From: Asterias amurensis
Lineage: Eukaryota; Echinodermata; Asteroidea; Forcipulatida; Asteriidae
Direction: 5' to 3'
Length of the DNA stretch: 64,000 bases
Assembly: GCF_032118995.1 (NCBI RefSeq)
Contig: NC_092663.1
Location: forward strand, 2,294,001 to 2,358,000
Within the stretch, counting starts at the first letter, position 1; each line of letters starts with the position of its first letter. The position numbers and the translations under genes are program-made. Under the pieces are notes generated by a model, which ran no database searches, was not told the origin of the DNA, and saw only the letters and a program-made list of their open reading frames with translations. Positions 22,439 to 32,541 of the stretch are shown here, in pieces.

Positions 22439-22989
22439 ATTCATAAATACCTCAGACAGTTTCGCTTTTCCTATTGGTGGAGAGCGCGTCACGTGGGTGT
22501 GTATAAATCTTTGTTTATGACCAGTAAAAAGTGTTGAAACATGGGCGTAACACGCGAGCTTGCACTTGTTCTTTTAAGACAGTTTCTTCATTCCTATTGG
22601 TCAAGAGCAACGGCTGAAACAGTTGTGCCACATCACGCGACGCGCAACACAGCATTCCCATATAAGGAGTTGTTTACCCGAGGGCGGCGGAGGGCTCTAC
22701 CATTTCTTAGCTGGAGGCGTGTTGTGTTGAAAGAAATCATTGAACAATTATAATTTTTGCATTTATTTTACTTTTTGACCAAAAGGTGTTGATGTTTTTG
22801 ACCGAAAGGGTATTAATGAATGGGAATCAAAGTGCGTTGAATCGGTTTTCAACTAGCGGGTTTAAACCTGCCGAGGCCAGGTTCTTTAGAATTTACCTCG
22901 ACTTCGTCTCGGTAAAATTATCAAGAACCAGGCCTCGTTGGGATTAAACCACTAGTTGAAAACATCTTCACCACACATTGATTCCCTTA
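22439..22989 (+). mobile_element. Composite non-autonomous element, family E (copy E1)
   Basis: About 550 bp in three copies. The first 380 bp are bounded by inverted ATTCATAAATACC / GGTATTAATGAAT. They hold CCTATTGG, CACGTG and TATAAA in order, and a short frame from ATGGGC (22541-22753, 70 residues, start MGVTRELA). The last 150 bp form a long hairpin with arms around AACTAGTGGTTTAAAC and GAGGCCTGGTTCTTGATAAT. No transposase is present. The promoter-like boxes and conserved frame are described in findings. Confidence 0.75.
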
Positions 22990-24345
22990 GTAATAGTAAA
23001 TACATAGTTACAGTCATATTATTAGTTTAGTAGTAGTAAATAATCGCAAGCCCAATTTCACAGAGCTACTTTAGGCAGCCTATGGTGCTGTACAAAATCT
23101 GCTGAGCAAGAATTAGCAGGAAACCTGTCAATGAGTGTATACATTTTTATATGATTTTGACTGGTAAGCTATTTCAAGTAAGCACTCTACAGTTTGTGGT
23201 TTACCAATTATTCCACATTATATAACTGGCATACAGATCCTTGTCATTTGATTGGTGGAAATTACTTCACGTGACATTCACTATTACTCCCAACCGCACC
23301 GGCGATCAAAAAGACCTATTCGCCCATGGGGAATAGCATTTCCCATCCAACAGTTAGGATCATCCTTGTTTAGATGGATACCGGCGCATCATAAATGCCC
23401 ATTATTATTATTAAAAACTAATATAATGATGAAATAAAATTTAAAAAATTAAGAAGAATTTATTAAAAAGTGATTACAAAAAAGGTTAGTAACTTCTCCA
23501 AAATTTCGCAATGTTTGAGAAAATGTCGCAAGGATTGTAGAACATATTTTTTAAAAGTTGTTGTTATTGACATAAAGCTCAATTCGCCCGAAAATGTTAA
23601 CCAGGAATGTTGAAAAAGGGGCTTAAGAACAACGCTACGAAGCCGAAAACACCCCACGTAGCACTAGTAGGGACTTACGCACTTGATTGAAGTTACGAGT
23701 GCTTCGTGAATATGACGCAACTCGCAAAGAACGAACTAGTAACACGAAAGTGCTTACTATAAGGCTTATAGAAGAAAAGGCTTCATCAATAAGGCCCCAG
23801 GCTCCTAGTGGATTATACCAATGCCTATACGTACATCCTACGGACTGTGAATTGTAGGTGGCAACGGGCCCTTTGTGGCGATTGACTTCGCCTAATATTG
23901 GTTCCAAGTCTGCGATCGAGGCTTTCGGTCTACCTGCTGGCCCTTATTATAGGACTCTTTCTCTGTACAGGTACTGCAGTGTAGTACGAAAGTCTAAGGC
24001 CGTCAACGTTATCCTACGATCACGAGTTGGATGGGGCGCGTGATATAGGTAGTCTGTGGGTGGGGCGTTCTTTGTGGCTGACGCAGATATAATAACCGCA
24101 ATCTCAGACTTGAAATCAAGTCACGTCTGGGTCGATATAGCCCAAATTGGGTTACTTTTTTGTTAGGTGTTCGGGCCAACAGCCCGAAATACCTCTTATT
24201 GTGGTTTTTTTTACAACAAAACTGTTCAATCGACTGTGGAAAGAATATAATCGGCAATGTCACCCCACGGTGAAAGTACACCCTACGCTGCACTCTTTCT
24301 GTGTGGCTCCCCTTTCTGTGTCAGGCTGCTCCAGACAAACTTGCC
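22990..24345. other. No gene seen; moderately GC-richer unassigned DNA
   Basis: No coherent coding exon found. 23640-24290 is less AT-rich than its surroundings and looks like old transposon or unique sequence. A small inverted repeat AGGTGTTCGGGC / GCCCGAAATACCT lies near 24165-24195. Confidence 0.4.
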
Positions 24346-24662
24346 TTAAAGGCAATGGACACTATTGATAATTGTCAAAGACTAGCCTTCACAGTTGGTG
24401 TATCTCAACATACGCATAAAATAACAAACCTGTGAAAATTTGAGCTCAATCGGTCATCAAAGTTGCGAGATAATAATGAAATAAAAACAACCCTTGTTAC
24501 ACGAAGTTGTGCGTTTAGATGGTTGACTCCGAGACATCAAGTTCTAAATCTGAGGTCTCGAAATCAAATTCGTGGAAAATTACTTCTTTCTCGGAAACTA
24601 TGGCACTTCAGAGGGAGCCGTTTCTCACAATGTTTTATACCATCAACCTCTCCCCATTACTG
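24346..24662. mobile_element. Family A MITE, right end missing (copy A3)
   Basis: Starts TTAAAGGCAATGGACACTAT and runs through CAACCTCTCCCCATTACT, then stops without the terminal inverted repeat. Confidence 0.85.
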
Positions 24663-25904
24663 ACTACTGGAGAATAGGCTGACACAAAAAACAAACTAAT
24701 GCTCTGCTTTTGTTCCATTATATAATTATTACTCGTCAATAGAGGGCGGTATGTAAGATGAGTGGTCTTTGTAACTGTATGTGGGAAAATTACTTCTTTA
24801 AATGGCTTATAGTTAATGTGCATTGTTATAGGCATAACATGGGAGGGGCAATAATTGTTTGAATCGCTATGGTTGGAATGTCCCGTCATGCATTTGGGCT
24901 GCTTTTGTAATGGGTTTCGTAGAGTGCACTATAAAACCAAAGGAATTTTATATTGTGGTTGAGATTTGCGTTGCGGGTGCTGAGAAGGGAACTGTTTGGG
25001 TGTGAACCAGCGGACAGCTAGGCCAGCGTTGAGGCTGTGTCGTGTCGACCCGTCTAGCACGGGTAGGGGTCCGGCGGGTGTTTTAAGGCCCATCAGCAAC
25101 GCAAATCCTCCCGGGAATCTCGGACCCAAGGATAAGCGGTGTCGAAGCCAAAGGCATTTTGAGTAACTTTAAACTAATTTAACTGGGATTTAATCAAGCC
25201 ATGGGTTATTCACTAAATGTCCCTTGTTCTAAAATGCTTGCAGCCATTGACTATTTTTTGCCTAAAGAGTTGATTATTGTTTGCCTAAAGGATTCTATTG
25301 CTGTTGTTCAATTGATCTTTTGGGTATGGCCATTGTGAAATTTGTGAAGGCGTAGCTTTACCGGGTTTAAATAGAATTGTTTGTAGTAAAGGGCTTCCTA
25401 ATGTAACATTTACAGGAGTTCCCGTGACACTAAACCACACTTGGTCTGAACGGTCCTCTGGGGCGTGGTCAACCTTCAGCGGGAAGACTTACGTGGGGCT
25501 ACCGATGGTAACAAGGGGACGGGGGTCCACTCCTCTGAGCAAACTTATTCTCGAGACTTAATCAGCCGTTCTACAAACTCTATGTCGCCTTTCTGATGTT
25601 TTTTTATTTATTTAGGGGAACTTTCATTGTATTAAAGTCTGAATGTAAACTTATTTACTTATGCATGAAATTCATATTGTACGGATTGCCCTAAGCTGTG
25701 GAGAATGTAAAGGTGCAAAACTGGAAGATTGTTAAAGCTGAATTATTGTGGGGTACTTCTATTAAATTGTAGTTTCTTTATTATTTCTAATCTGGTGTCA
25801 CTGTGTTCCATTCTTGTGTCTGTGTTTTATGTATGATATTAGTCCGAGTAGAGTGGCGCAAGGGTCCACTCTGCGACAGTCTTACTATATCACCATCTCC
25901 TTTT
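24663..25904. other. No gene seen; unexplained GC-richer block at 24950-25560
   Basis: The block contains CCCGGGAATCTCGGACCCAA and GGGACGGGGGTCCACTCC but no protein frame of note. I could not assign it to a transposon, RNA gene or exon. Confidence 0.35.
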
Positions 25905-28213
25905 ACTAGTTAGCCTTGCTCAAGGTAGCCTTCATCAAGGCTGTTGACGTACTGTTCCCCGGCCCGGTTCGCGGCACACGCATGCAGTGCATACACAAGT
26001 GTACATTACCATACATTGTACAGCGAGAACAGTATAGCGTAGTCGTGAGTACGGTCGTGTCTTTGTACTTTCAACCTCATACACGTGGCTCAAACCAGCC
26101 TTGATGGGTTTGTAAAGCTTTATCGGAATTCCGATAAAAGGGTATTCATGATGTGGGCGTGTCATTCTAAACATTGGCCAATCACAGGCGCGATTGAGAA
26201 TGACGTATTACTGCTAGCAATCATGGCTGTACGCTAGCTGTATGTACATGTACTGTACTACGTGCTTTTTATAGCAGTGTCGGTAGCGTGGTGTATATTA
26301 GCTATGATTGTAAGGGGGTCTGAATGCGCTGCTGGACGGGTGAGCCGGACAATTAAGACTCGCCTGGTCGGTATTAAAAATGGTGTTGAACAACTTTGAA
26401 CAACTTCCGTTGTCTTGCGTTTCATTATAACACGAGGACTAGCATCATAATTACAACGTAGCTGGTAGATTTGTCCCTGAATTGGAAGCTGCTGTACTAT
26501 AAGTGTAACGTTGTAGTGTAGTACTAGTAGTATGGCAAGAGTTAGTTTATGAAATTGAACTTTACTTGTAGTTGTTGTTCAGCCACACGCCATCTTCTAC
26601 CGTCTGGTATGTTTTCGACAACACATATTTTCGATCTCCAACTTTGATTTACTGCGAGAAACGTAATGAATAATATATGTCTACATTAGGACAAAATAAA
26701 CAGCTGGGTTTCTTATCCCATCCGGGCTGTGTTTGTGCTTCAAGGGGATGGGGTGTGTTGTACTGTCATATGCCCAACACCTAAGAATTCTTACCAAGTA
26801 GCCATCTTGCCGGAAACCCATGACACCTGGATACCTTTTTAACCTTTGTCAAACACATTTCACATGGTCTAATTTTCTTCCTTCTATTTCTAAACCCATG
26901 ATTGATGCATTAAACGCGGTTGTTATATTTTGTTGAAAGTTTCTGTAGTTGTGTTGCAAATTACACACCACTGATTTCCAGCGACTTACAGTTTTGTTTT
27001 ACTAGTAGGGATTTCTCCCTCGCCCGCCGCCATTATTGCAACTTTACTATACACAGCCACGGCTTGTTTACAATTACGTCGACGAGCACATGTGTGCGAG
27101 TGCTTGCAGATCAACGTTGTGATTGACATCGCAGCGAGAGTTTATAGGTCAACCAACAACCAATGAGAACGGGTTGTTAGTAAACATTAGCATAATGAGC
27201 TCCGCCCTCAATTTTGGCAGATACAAAACCATCAAAGCGCTACTTGGGAAGTACCCATGTACCGTAAGTGTACCGTAAGTGTACCGTATACAGATAGTAC
27301 ATGTACATGCACAGTACGTATGTGTACATACGCTGTACACGTATTATATGCACTGTGTTATGTATGGGGGTGCGCTGGTGGAATTCAGTGATGGGGACTG
27401 GGATTTTGCAGATCGCGGCTGGCTGTAGCGCCTTGATCAAGGCTATGCTCAAGGCAGTCGCATTATTCGCTCCGAAAAGACGCAGCTGTAAACCCACCCG
27501 CCGTATACCCTGTGCATGGTGTGTGCGATCACACCGAATGACCAACCCGTATACACACTGTCACATCGCACGAATACTGTTCACACAAGTCATCGCACTC
27601 GTACACTGTCACATCGCACGAATACTGTTCACACAAGTCATCGCACTCGTACACCACTAACCGCATGCGGAGGCCGTCAGGCCGACAGCCTTGTCGGATC
27701 TGTATCTTCCCGTTTTAATGTGTTGTATTGAAAAAATTCCACTAGTGGACGAAATTGGGGGGGCTCGAGGATATGCTAGTATGCAGCTCATGAATATGTA
27801 TATCGTTCGTCAGACCTATCAGACAACACAGGATGTGAGGCAAATGAATTATTCATTTTGACGTCCAATCACGCACTTCCCTTATCACGACCTTTGGACC
27901 CTATCATGCATCCGTGGTGGTGGTGTGTGAGGTAAACATGTCTCGTCTTTCGCGGGCATTATGGTAATGAGCTGACCGTGGGAACTCTTCGCTTATTATA
28001 GTAATGAGGTCAGTGGCTTCAACACAGATCTACAAGGCTGTCGGCCTGACGGCCTCCGCATGCGGATAGTGTACGGGGGCATCGTGTCGTGCGATGTTAC
28101 GCACAGTGAATACGGGCGGGTTTTACGCACAGTGAATACGGGTGGGTTTTTATACAGCGGTCTTTTTTCGGAGTGAATAATTCGACTGCCTTGAGCAAGG
28201 CTATTTACTAGTC
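25905..28213. mobile_element. Composite foldback region just upstream of the transporter gene
   Basis: Ends resemble each other in inverse: TTACTAGTTAGCCTTGCTCA at 25905 and CTTGAGCAAGGCTATTTACT near 28191. Inside, a stronger inverted pair spans 27446-27694 and 28032-28206, with a perfect 34-bp match (27661-27694 against 28033-28066) and related AACCCACCCG blocks. A 48-bp unit is repeated in tandem at 27561-27656, and an 11-bp GTACCGTAAGT unit near 27258-27290. No coding region was seen. Confidence 0.6.
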
Positions 28214-28749
28214 AATTGTTCAGTTGAAATGTTTATCTCAAAAAGTTCGATTAACAAGGTGAATAAATGCACACAAAAAAAGGACTAATATTTGACTCAG
28301 GATTGTTTGATTTGTTGGTTTCTTGAGTTCAATGCAGTATTTTCAGAGTCCATTGTCATGTGACAAACTACTTAAGGATAAAATCCTTGTATTTGTTAGG
28401 TGGTTTGATGTCTGATCTAGAACGAGGGGATTTCACTGAACTTTTAACGGCCACCAAACTCTGCGCTTACGTTCACCATACGGTAGGTCGAAACAGCTAT
28501 ACTCAACCGAGTGCACGAATAGTTGCTTGTGTATCGACCTATATTGATAGTTTTGAAACTCTTTGATTTATTTGCCGCTGTATTAGGTAGGTCGCAACAC
28601 CGAGTGTTTCGAATACCGTGATGCGTAACGAATGAGTTGTGGAAATGTGGTTCGTGTGGTAGCAGACATATTGGTTGCTTTGAAACGCTTTGTTCTACTG
28701 GGCGCTTTAGTCTACGAGGAACGCAGAGTGAAAAAAGGTCTGCACAGCA

Positions 28750-30147
28750 ATGTATTTTTACGGAGGAAATTCTGAGAAGTGGTTGAGAGTTTCCACAAGT
28801 ATTGGTTGTCTATATTTGGAAAGCTGTTTGCATGGCGCAGTGGTGCCTCTTCTTACCGAAGTGCAGTGGCAACATCAGCAGAGCAGTAACGCCACTATCG
28901 GTGAAATACCAAAAGGTTCAGCTGCATCATTCGCCTTAGCCGCCATGTTCGTGTCCACGGGATTGTTGGAGGTATTATTCTCACCGATTGCCGGTTTAGT
29001 TGCTGACCGGTGGGGACTCGATGCAGTAGTTCTCTTCGGTTTGCTTTGTTCTACATTCAAATGTCTTCTCTACGGACTTGCACCTTTTACTCCATTTATT
29101 CTAATGACTAACCGTTGTTTGCAGGGTGTGATGAGCGCGTGCACCCAAACCATGGCCATGGCTAGGATTCGAGACGTCTATGACGAAGTATCACTGGAGT
29201 GCACGATAGTAATTGGAGTGGCAATGTGTAAGTTGTCTTTCAGTTTATTCGCGGGCTTATTCGTAGGCGAGATCTTCCGGTATCTCGGCAGCGAAGTTTT
29301 CCTCTTATTCCTGCCTGTTGATGTAATACTCATTGCGGGCGTGCTGTTGACATTTCGAACTGAAAATTTCCACAAGGATGAGACTAGGTCTGAGGTTGCA
29401 GGAAGACAAGTCGACACGAAGAATCAACGTTCTGTGCGATGGCGAGCCCTTTTCGATGTCCAAGTGTTGATTGTCGTATTCGGTATCTTGGTAGTTAGTC
29501 TAGGACAAACGTCACTCGAACCTTCCCTTGAAATTTGGGTTCAGTTTATGTTTGGAGAAGGTACAGTATCGACGGCGCACATACTTGGACTATGTGGATG
29601 CTCTGTTGTAGTGAGCACCGTATGCTGCACCTATGCCCTCGGCACCTTCAGCAAAAACTTGACGTGGATACTCTGCTTTGTGTCTCTTTGCATAGCAGGA
29701 CTACCCTTGGTGCTTGTTAAATTCTCCCCATCTCTCATCGCAGCATCAACTTACTTGGCTGTGTTTTTCTTCGGTTTACAAGCATCTCGTCTGATATTAA
29801 TCACCATGTGTTCTATGATCGCTGTGGTGCGATATCCTGAAGCATACGGCTTTGTGTTCTCCCTCGTGAACTTTGGTTGGGGTGCTGCATTCCTCATTGG
29901 ACCACTCGTAGCCCCGTTTCTATTTGAATCTGCCTGTGCCATCTGTATGATTGGTGTAGCTTGTATTTTAACAGCTCTACTGACATTTTTTCTCCAGCAT
30001 TTGGACTCCAAAGATGGACTTTACTTCATGGATTGCATCTCTTGCAAGGCCTTTAATGGTGATGGATATCAGTTGATTGCAACTAACGAAGACATTCTAT
30101 TTACTTATGACCAAAAACAGGTTATGATTCAAAACATCGATAAATAA
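28750..30147 (+). CDS. SLC18-like (VMAT/VAChT-type) MFS transporter, intronless
   Basis: A 465-residue single-exon gene, close to the usual SLC18 length. The ATG is the first after an in-frame TGA at 28726-28728. Twelve hydrophobic segments fit an MFS fold. SLC18 landmarks: LYLESCLHGAVVPLL in TM1, motif A variant FSPIAGLVADRWG after TM2, NRCLQG in TM4, EPSLEIWV in TM7 and YGFVFSLVNFGWGAAFLIGP in TM10. The family exchanges cytosolic amines or acetylcholine for protons across vesicle membranes. Aligned by eye with VMATs, the TM1 Asp is Glu, the TM2 Lys (FASKAVMQ) is Thr (FVSTGLLE), and the TM10 Asp (IADVAFCMG) is Asn, so substrate and coupling may differ. The C-terminal tail (DGYQLIATNEDILFTYD) has tyrosine- and acidic-type sorting candidates. 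It may be a retrocopy or, like vertebrate VAChT, naturally intronless. Exact subfamily uncertain. Confidence 0.8.
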   Translation: MYFYGGNSEKWLRVSTSIGCLYLESCLHGAVVPLLTEVQWQHQQSSNATIGEIPKGSAASFALAAMFVSTGLLEVLFSPIAGLVADRWGLDAVVLFGLLCSTFKCLLYGLAPFTPFILMTNRCLQGVMSACTQTMAMARIRDVYDEVSLECTIVIGVAMCKLSFSLFAGLFVGEIFRYLGSEVFLLFLPVDVILIAGVLLTFRTENFHKDETRSEVAGRQVDTKNQRSVRWRALFDVQVLIVVFGILVVSLGQTSLEPSLEIWVQFMFGEGTVSTAHILGLCGCSVVVSTVCCTYALGTFSKNLTWILCFVSLCIAGLPLVLVKFSPSLIAASTYLAVFFFGLQASRLILITMCSMIAVVRYPEAYGFVFSLVNFGWGAAFLIGPLVAPFLFESACAICMIGVACILTALLTFFLQHLDSKDGLYFMDCISCKAFNGDGYQLIATNEDILFTYDQKQVMIQNIDK

Positions 30148-30162
30148 TTACTAACATTATTT

Positions 30163-30300
30163 GTTTGGTATGACTTTGCAAAGGGCTTGGGTTCGAATCC
30201 CATCTGAGTATACATGTGATTTGTTTAAACAACTCGAGAAAGTACCGAGTATAAAAAACAAAATGAATATTCTTTATCCCCGAGGCAAATTTAACATCTA
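30163..30300 (+). mobile_element. tRNA-derived SINE, family H (copy H1)
   Basis: Contains a B-box-like GGGTTCGAATCCCATC, then GAAAGTACCGAGTATAA and the tail ATTCTTTATCCCCGAGGC. It begins about 15 bp after the transporter stop codon. Confidence 0.65.
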
Positions 30301-30777
30301 TTATAACATTATTTTGATTGACACATAGAACAATATAAAAAATACATCTGCATCTGTCAGCTACTGTACAAACGCCTGGTGTGGCTATCCCGTACAGATG
30401 ATCGTCAAAAATACTTGATTAATTGCTTGATTTTTAACCCATAACTTCATAAAGCATTAGGATGATTTGTAAAGCATTTAGAAATCAGTTTGTTGTTACT
30501 TTAAAATATTAACCTTGCGGTCATGGTTATCCGTCGCTCGTAATGGTTCAGAGTAGTTTTCATACTATAGTTGTCACTGGGCTTGCGTGACTAGCTGTGA
30601 AAGGGACCATTCAAAATCAAGGTAAAAAAAAGTACCCATACACCTCAAATTTATATAGTTAACAAAGAAGATCAAAGTTGGTCTGACCATCAAATGAATC
30701 AGATATTTAAGATGAATGGTCTCCAACCAAAATCAGTAGTTTCCATTGACTGGACATCGTTGTGAATAATTATATTG

Positions 30778-31088
30778 TTAAAGGCAAGTATTCACACTTA
30801 GTGTATCCCAACATATGCAAAAAATAACAAACCTGTGAAATTTTGGGCTCAATTGGTCATCGAATTTTTAAGAAAAAAATGCAAGAAAAAACAATTTTGT
30901 TGTATTACTTTGTGTGCTTTCAGATGTATAAAAGACTTCATCTGAAGTGAGAGGGAATTTCTCTGTCTCAAAAACTATACCATACTTCAGAAGAAGCCGT
31001 TTCTCACGATTTGATATACTATACAGCATTGCTCGTTACCAAGTAAGTTTTTATACCAATAACTATTTTGAGTCATTACCAATATTGC
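30778..31088. mobile_element. Diverged family A MITE (copy A4)
   Basis: TTAAAGGCAAGTATTCACAC at the left; AATAACAAACCTGTGAAATT inside; ends TGAGTCATTACCAATATTGC without its terminal repeat, directly against a family C element. Confidence 0.7.
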
Positions 31089-31263
31089 ATAGAGCTGTTT
31101 AGCACACAAATTTGCTTAGCATGAAATTTCTTCCTTGATAAAAACAAGATTACCAACCAGATTTCCATTTGAGGACATTTGGTTGGTAATCCTGTTTTAA
31201 TTGAGGCATAATTTCATGCTAAGCAAACTTGTGTGCTAAGCAGCTCTATGAAATTGGGCCCTG
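31089..31263. mobile_element. Palindromic family C element (copy C2)
   Basis: Arms ATAGAGCTGTTTAGCACACA and TGTGCTAAGCAGCTCTATGA around a centre TCCATTTGAGGACATTTGG. Its left terminus is missing where it meets A4, so one inserted into or deleted the other. Confidence 0.8.
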
Positions 31264-31469
31264 GTTAAAAAGCGTAAGGACCAATGGTCGCAGTACTCCA
31301 GAACTGATGTTCAGGGACATACTTCATTTTCAAATTAAGATATTGCTGAAGTAAAAATCATCTAATCACGTAACAATATTTTCTATAAGGTACGGACAAA
31401 CTATGCTACCTGAATAAGAGCAGCCAAACCACCATGTCACAGTGACTGGTAGCTTGCTCAAGTTCTGCT

Positions 31470-31855
31470 TTAAAGGCAGTGGACACTATTGGTAATTACT
31501 CAAATAATTATTAGCATAACACCTTTCTTGGTGACAAGTAATAGGGAGAGGTTGATTGTATAAAACATTGTGAGAAACGGCACCCTCTGAAGTGTCATAG
31601 TTTCCGAGAAAGAAGTAATTTTCCATGAATTTGATTTCGAGACCTCAGATTTAGAACTTGGAGGTCTCGAAATCAACCATCTAAACGCACACACCTTCGT
31701 GTGACAAGGGTGTTTTTTCTTTCATTCATATCTCGCATGTTCGATGACCGATTGAGCTCAAATTTTCACAGGTTTGTTATTTTATGTATATGTTGAGATA
31801 CACCAACTATGAAGGCTAGTCTTTGACAATTACCAATAGTGTCCACTGCCTTTAA
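31470..31855. mobile_element. Palindromic TTAA MITE, family A (copy A5)
   Basis: Full length with TTAAAGGCAGTGGACACTAT and AGTGTCCACTGCCTTTAA ends; opposite interior orientation to A2 and A6. Confidence 0.9.
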
Positions 31856-32171
31856 TAGCAGAAAATTGTAAAGCACTATTTAAAGGGACACTGTCGCCAT
31901 GATCATTTTCTGCTTGTGGCTTTTATGGAAACATGAACTCTCACAGAGTTACTCAAGGTGCATGCGTTAACCGCCACATGACAGAACAAAAGCTTTTATG
32001 GGCGCCACCACTATAATCGGTGAAATTCAAGGGATAGTGGAACCATTCAATGGATTCCAAACAGATTGTGGTGTGTCGGTGGTTTCGGTTCAAGCAATTT
32101 TGGGTACTGTTCTGAATAGCCGATATATCATTATCGCAGTCATGCATGCCGTTGTGCGAGGTATTTTTCTG

Positions 32172-32541
32172 TTAAAGCCGTTATACACTGTCGGTAAACA
32201 GTATTGTCCGAGTCCCACACTTCGTGTATCACACATAATATATAAAATAACAAACCTGTGAAAATTTAGGCTCAACCGGTCATCGGAGTCGGGAGAAAAC
32301 AACGGCATAACCCACTCTTGTTTCCGCACGTTTCGCCGTGTCATGACATGTGTTTAAAATAAATCCTTAATTCTCGCTATCGAGAATTGATATTGTTTTA
32401 CTGTTTTCTCAAAAAGTAAAGTATTTCATGGACTAATATTTCAAGAGAAGTTTTTCACCATTACCTTCTGTAAACCCTGTAAATTATTTGTAAATCTGAG
32501 AACATTTTTTTTTTCTGTACCGAAAGTGTATAATGGCTTTA
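32172..32541. mobile_element. TTAA MITE, family M (copy M1)
   Basis: Left end TTAAAGCCGTTATACACTGT, right end CCGAAAGTGTATAATGGCTT. It shares AAAATAACAAACCTGTGAAA and the GGTCATCGGAGT block with family A but has its own termini and interior (CGCACGTTTCGCCGT). Confidence 0.85.

Noticed and set aside
24929-25900. A solo LTR or retroelement remnant in the GC-richer block
   Set aside because: A TATA-like box and a GC-rich stretch are present, but no matching second copy, convincing ends or target duplication could be seen.
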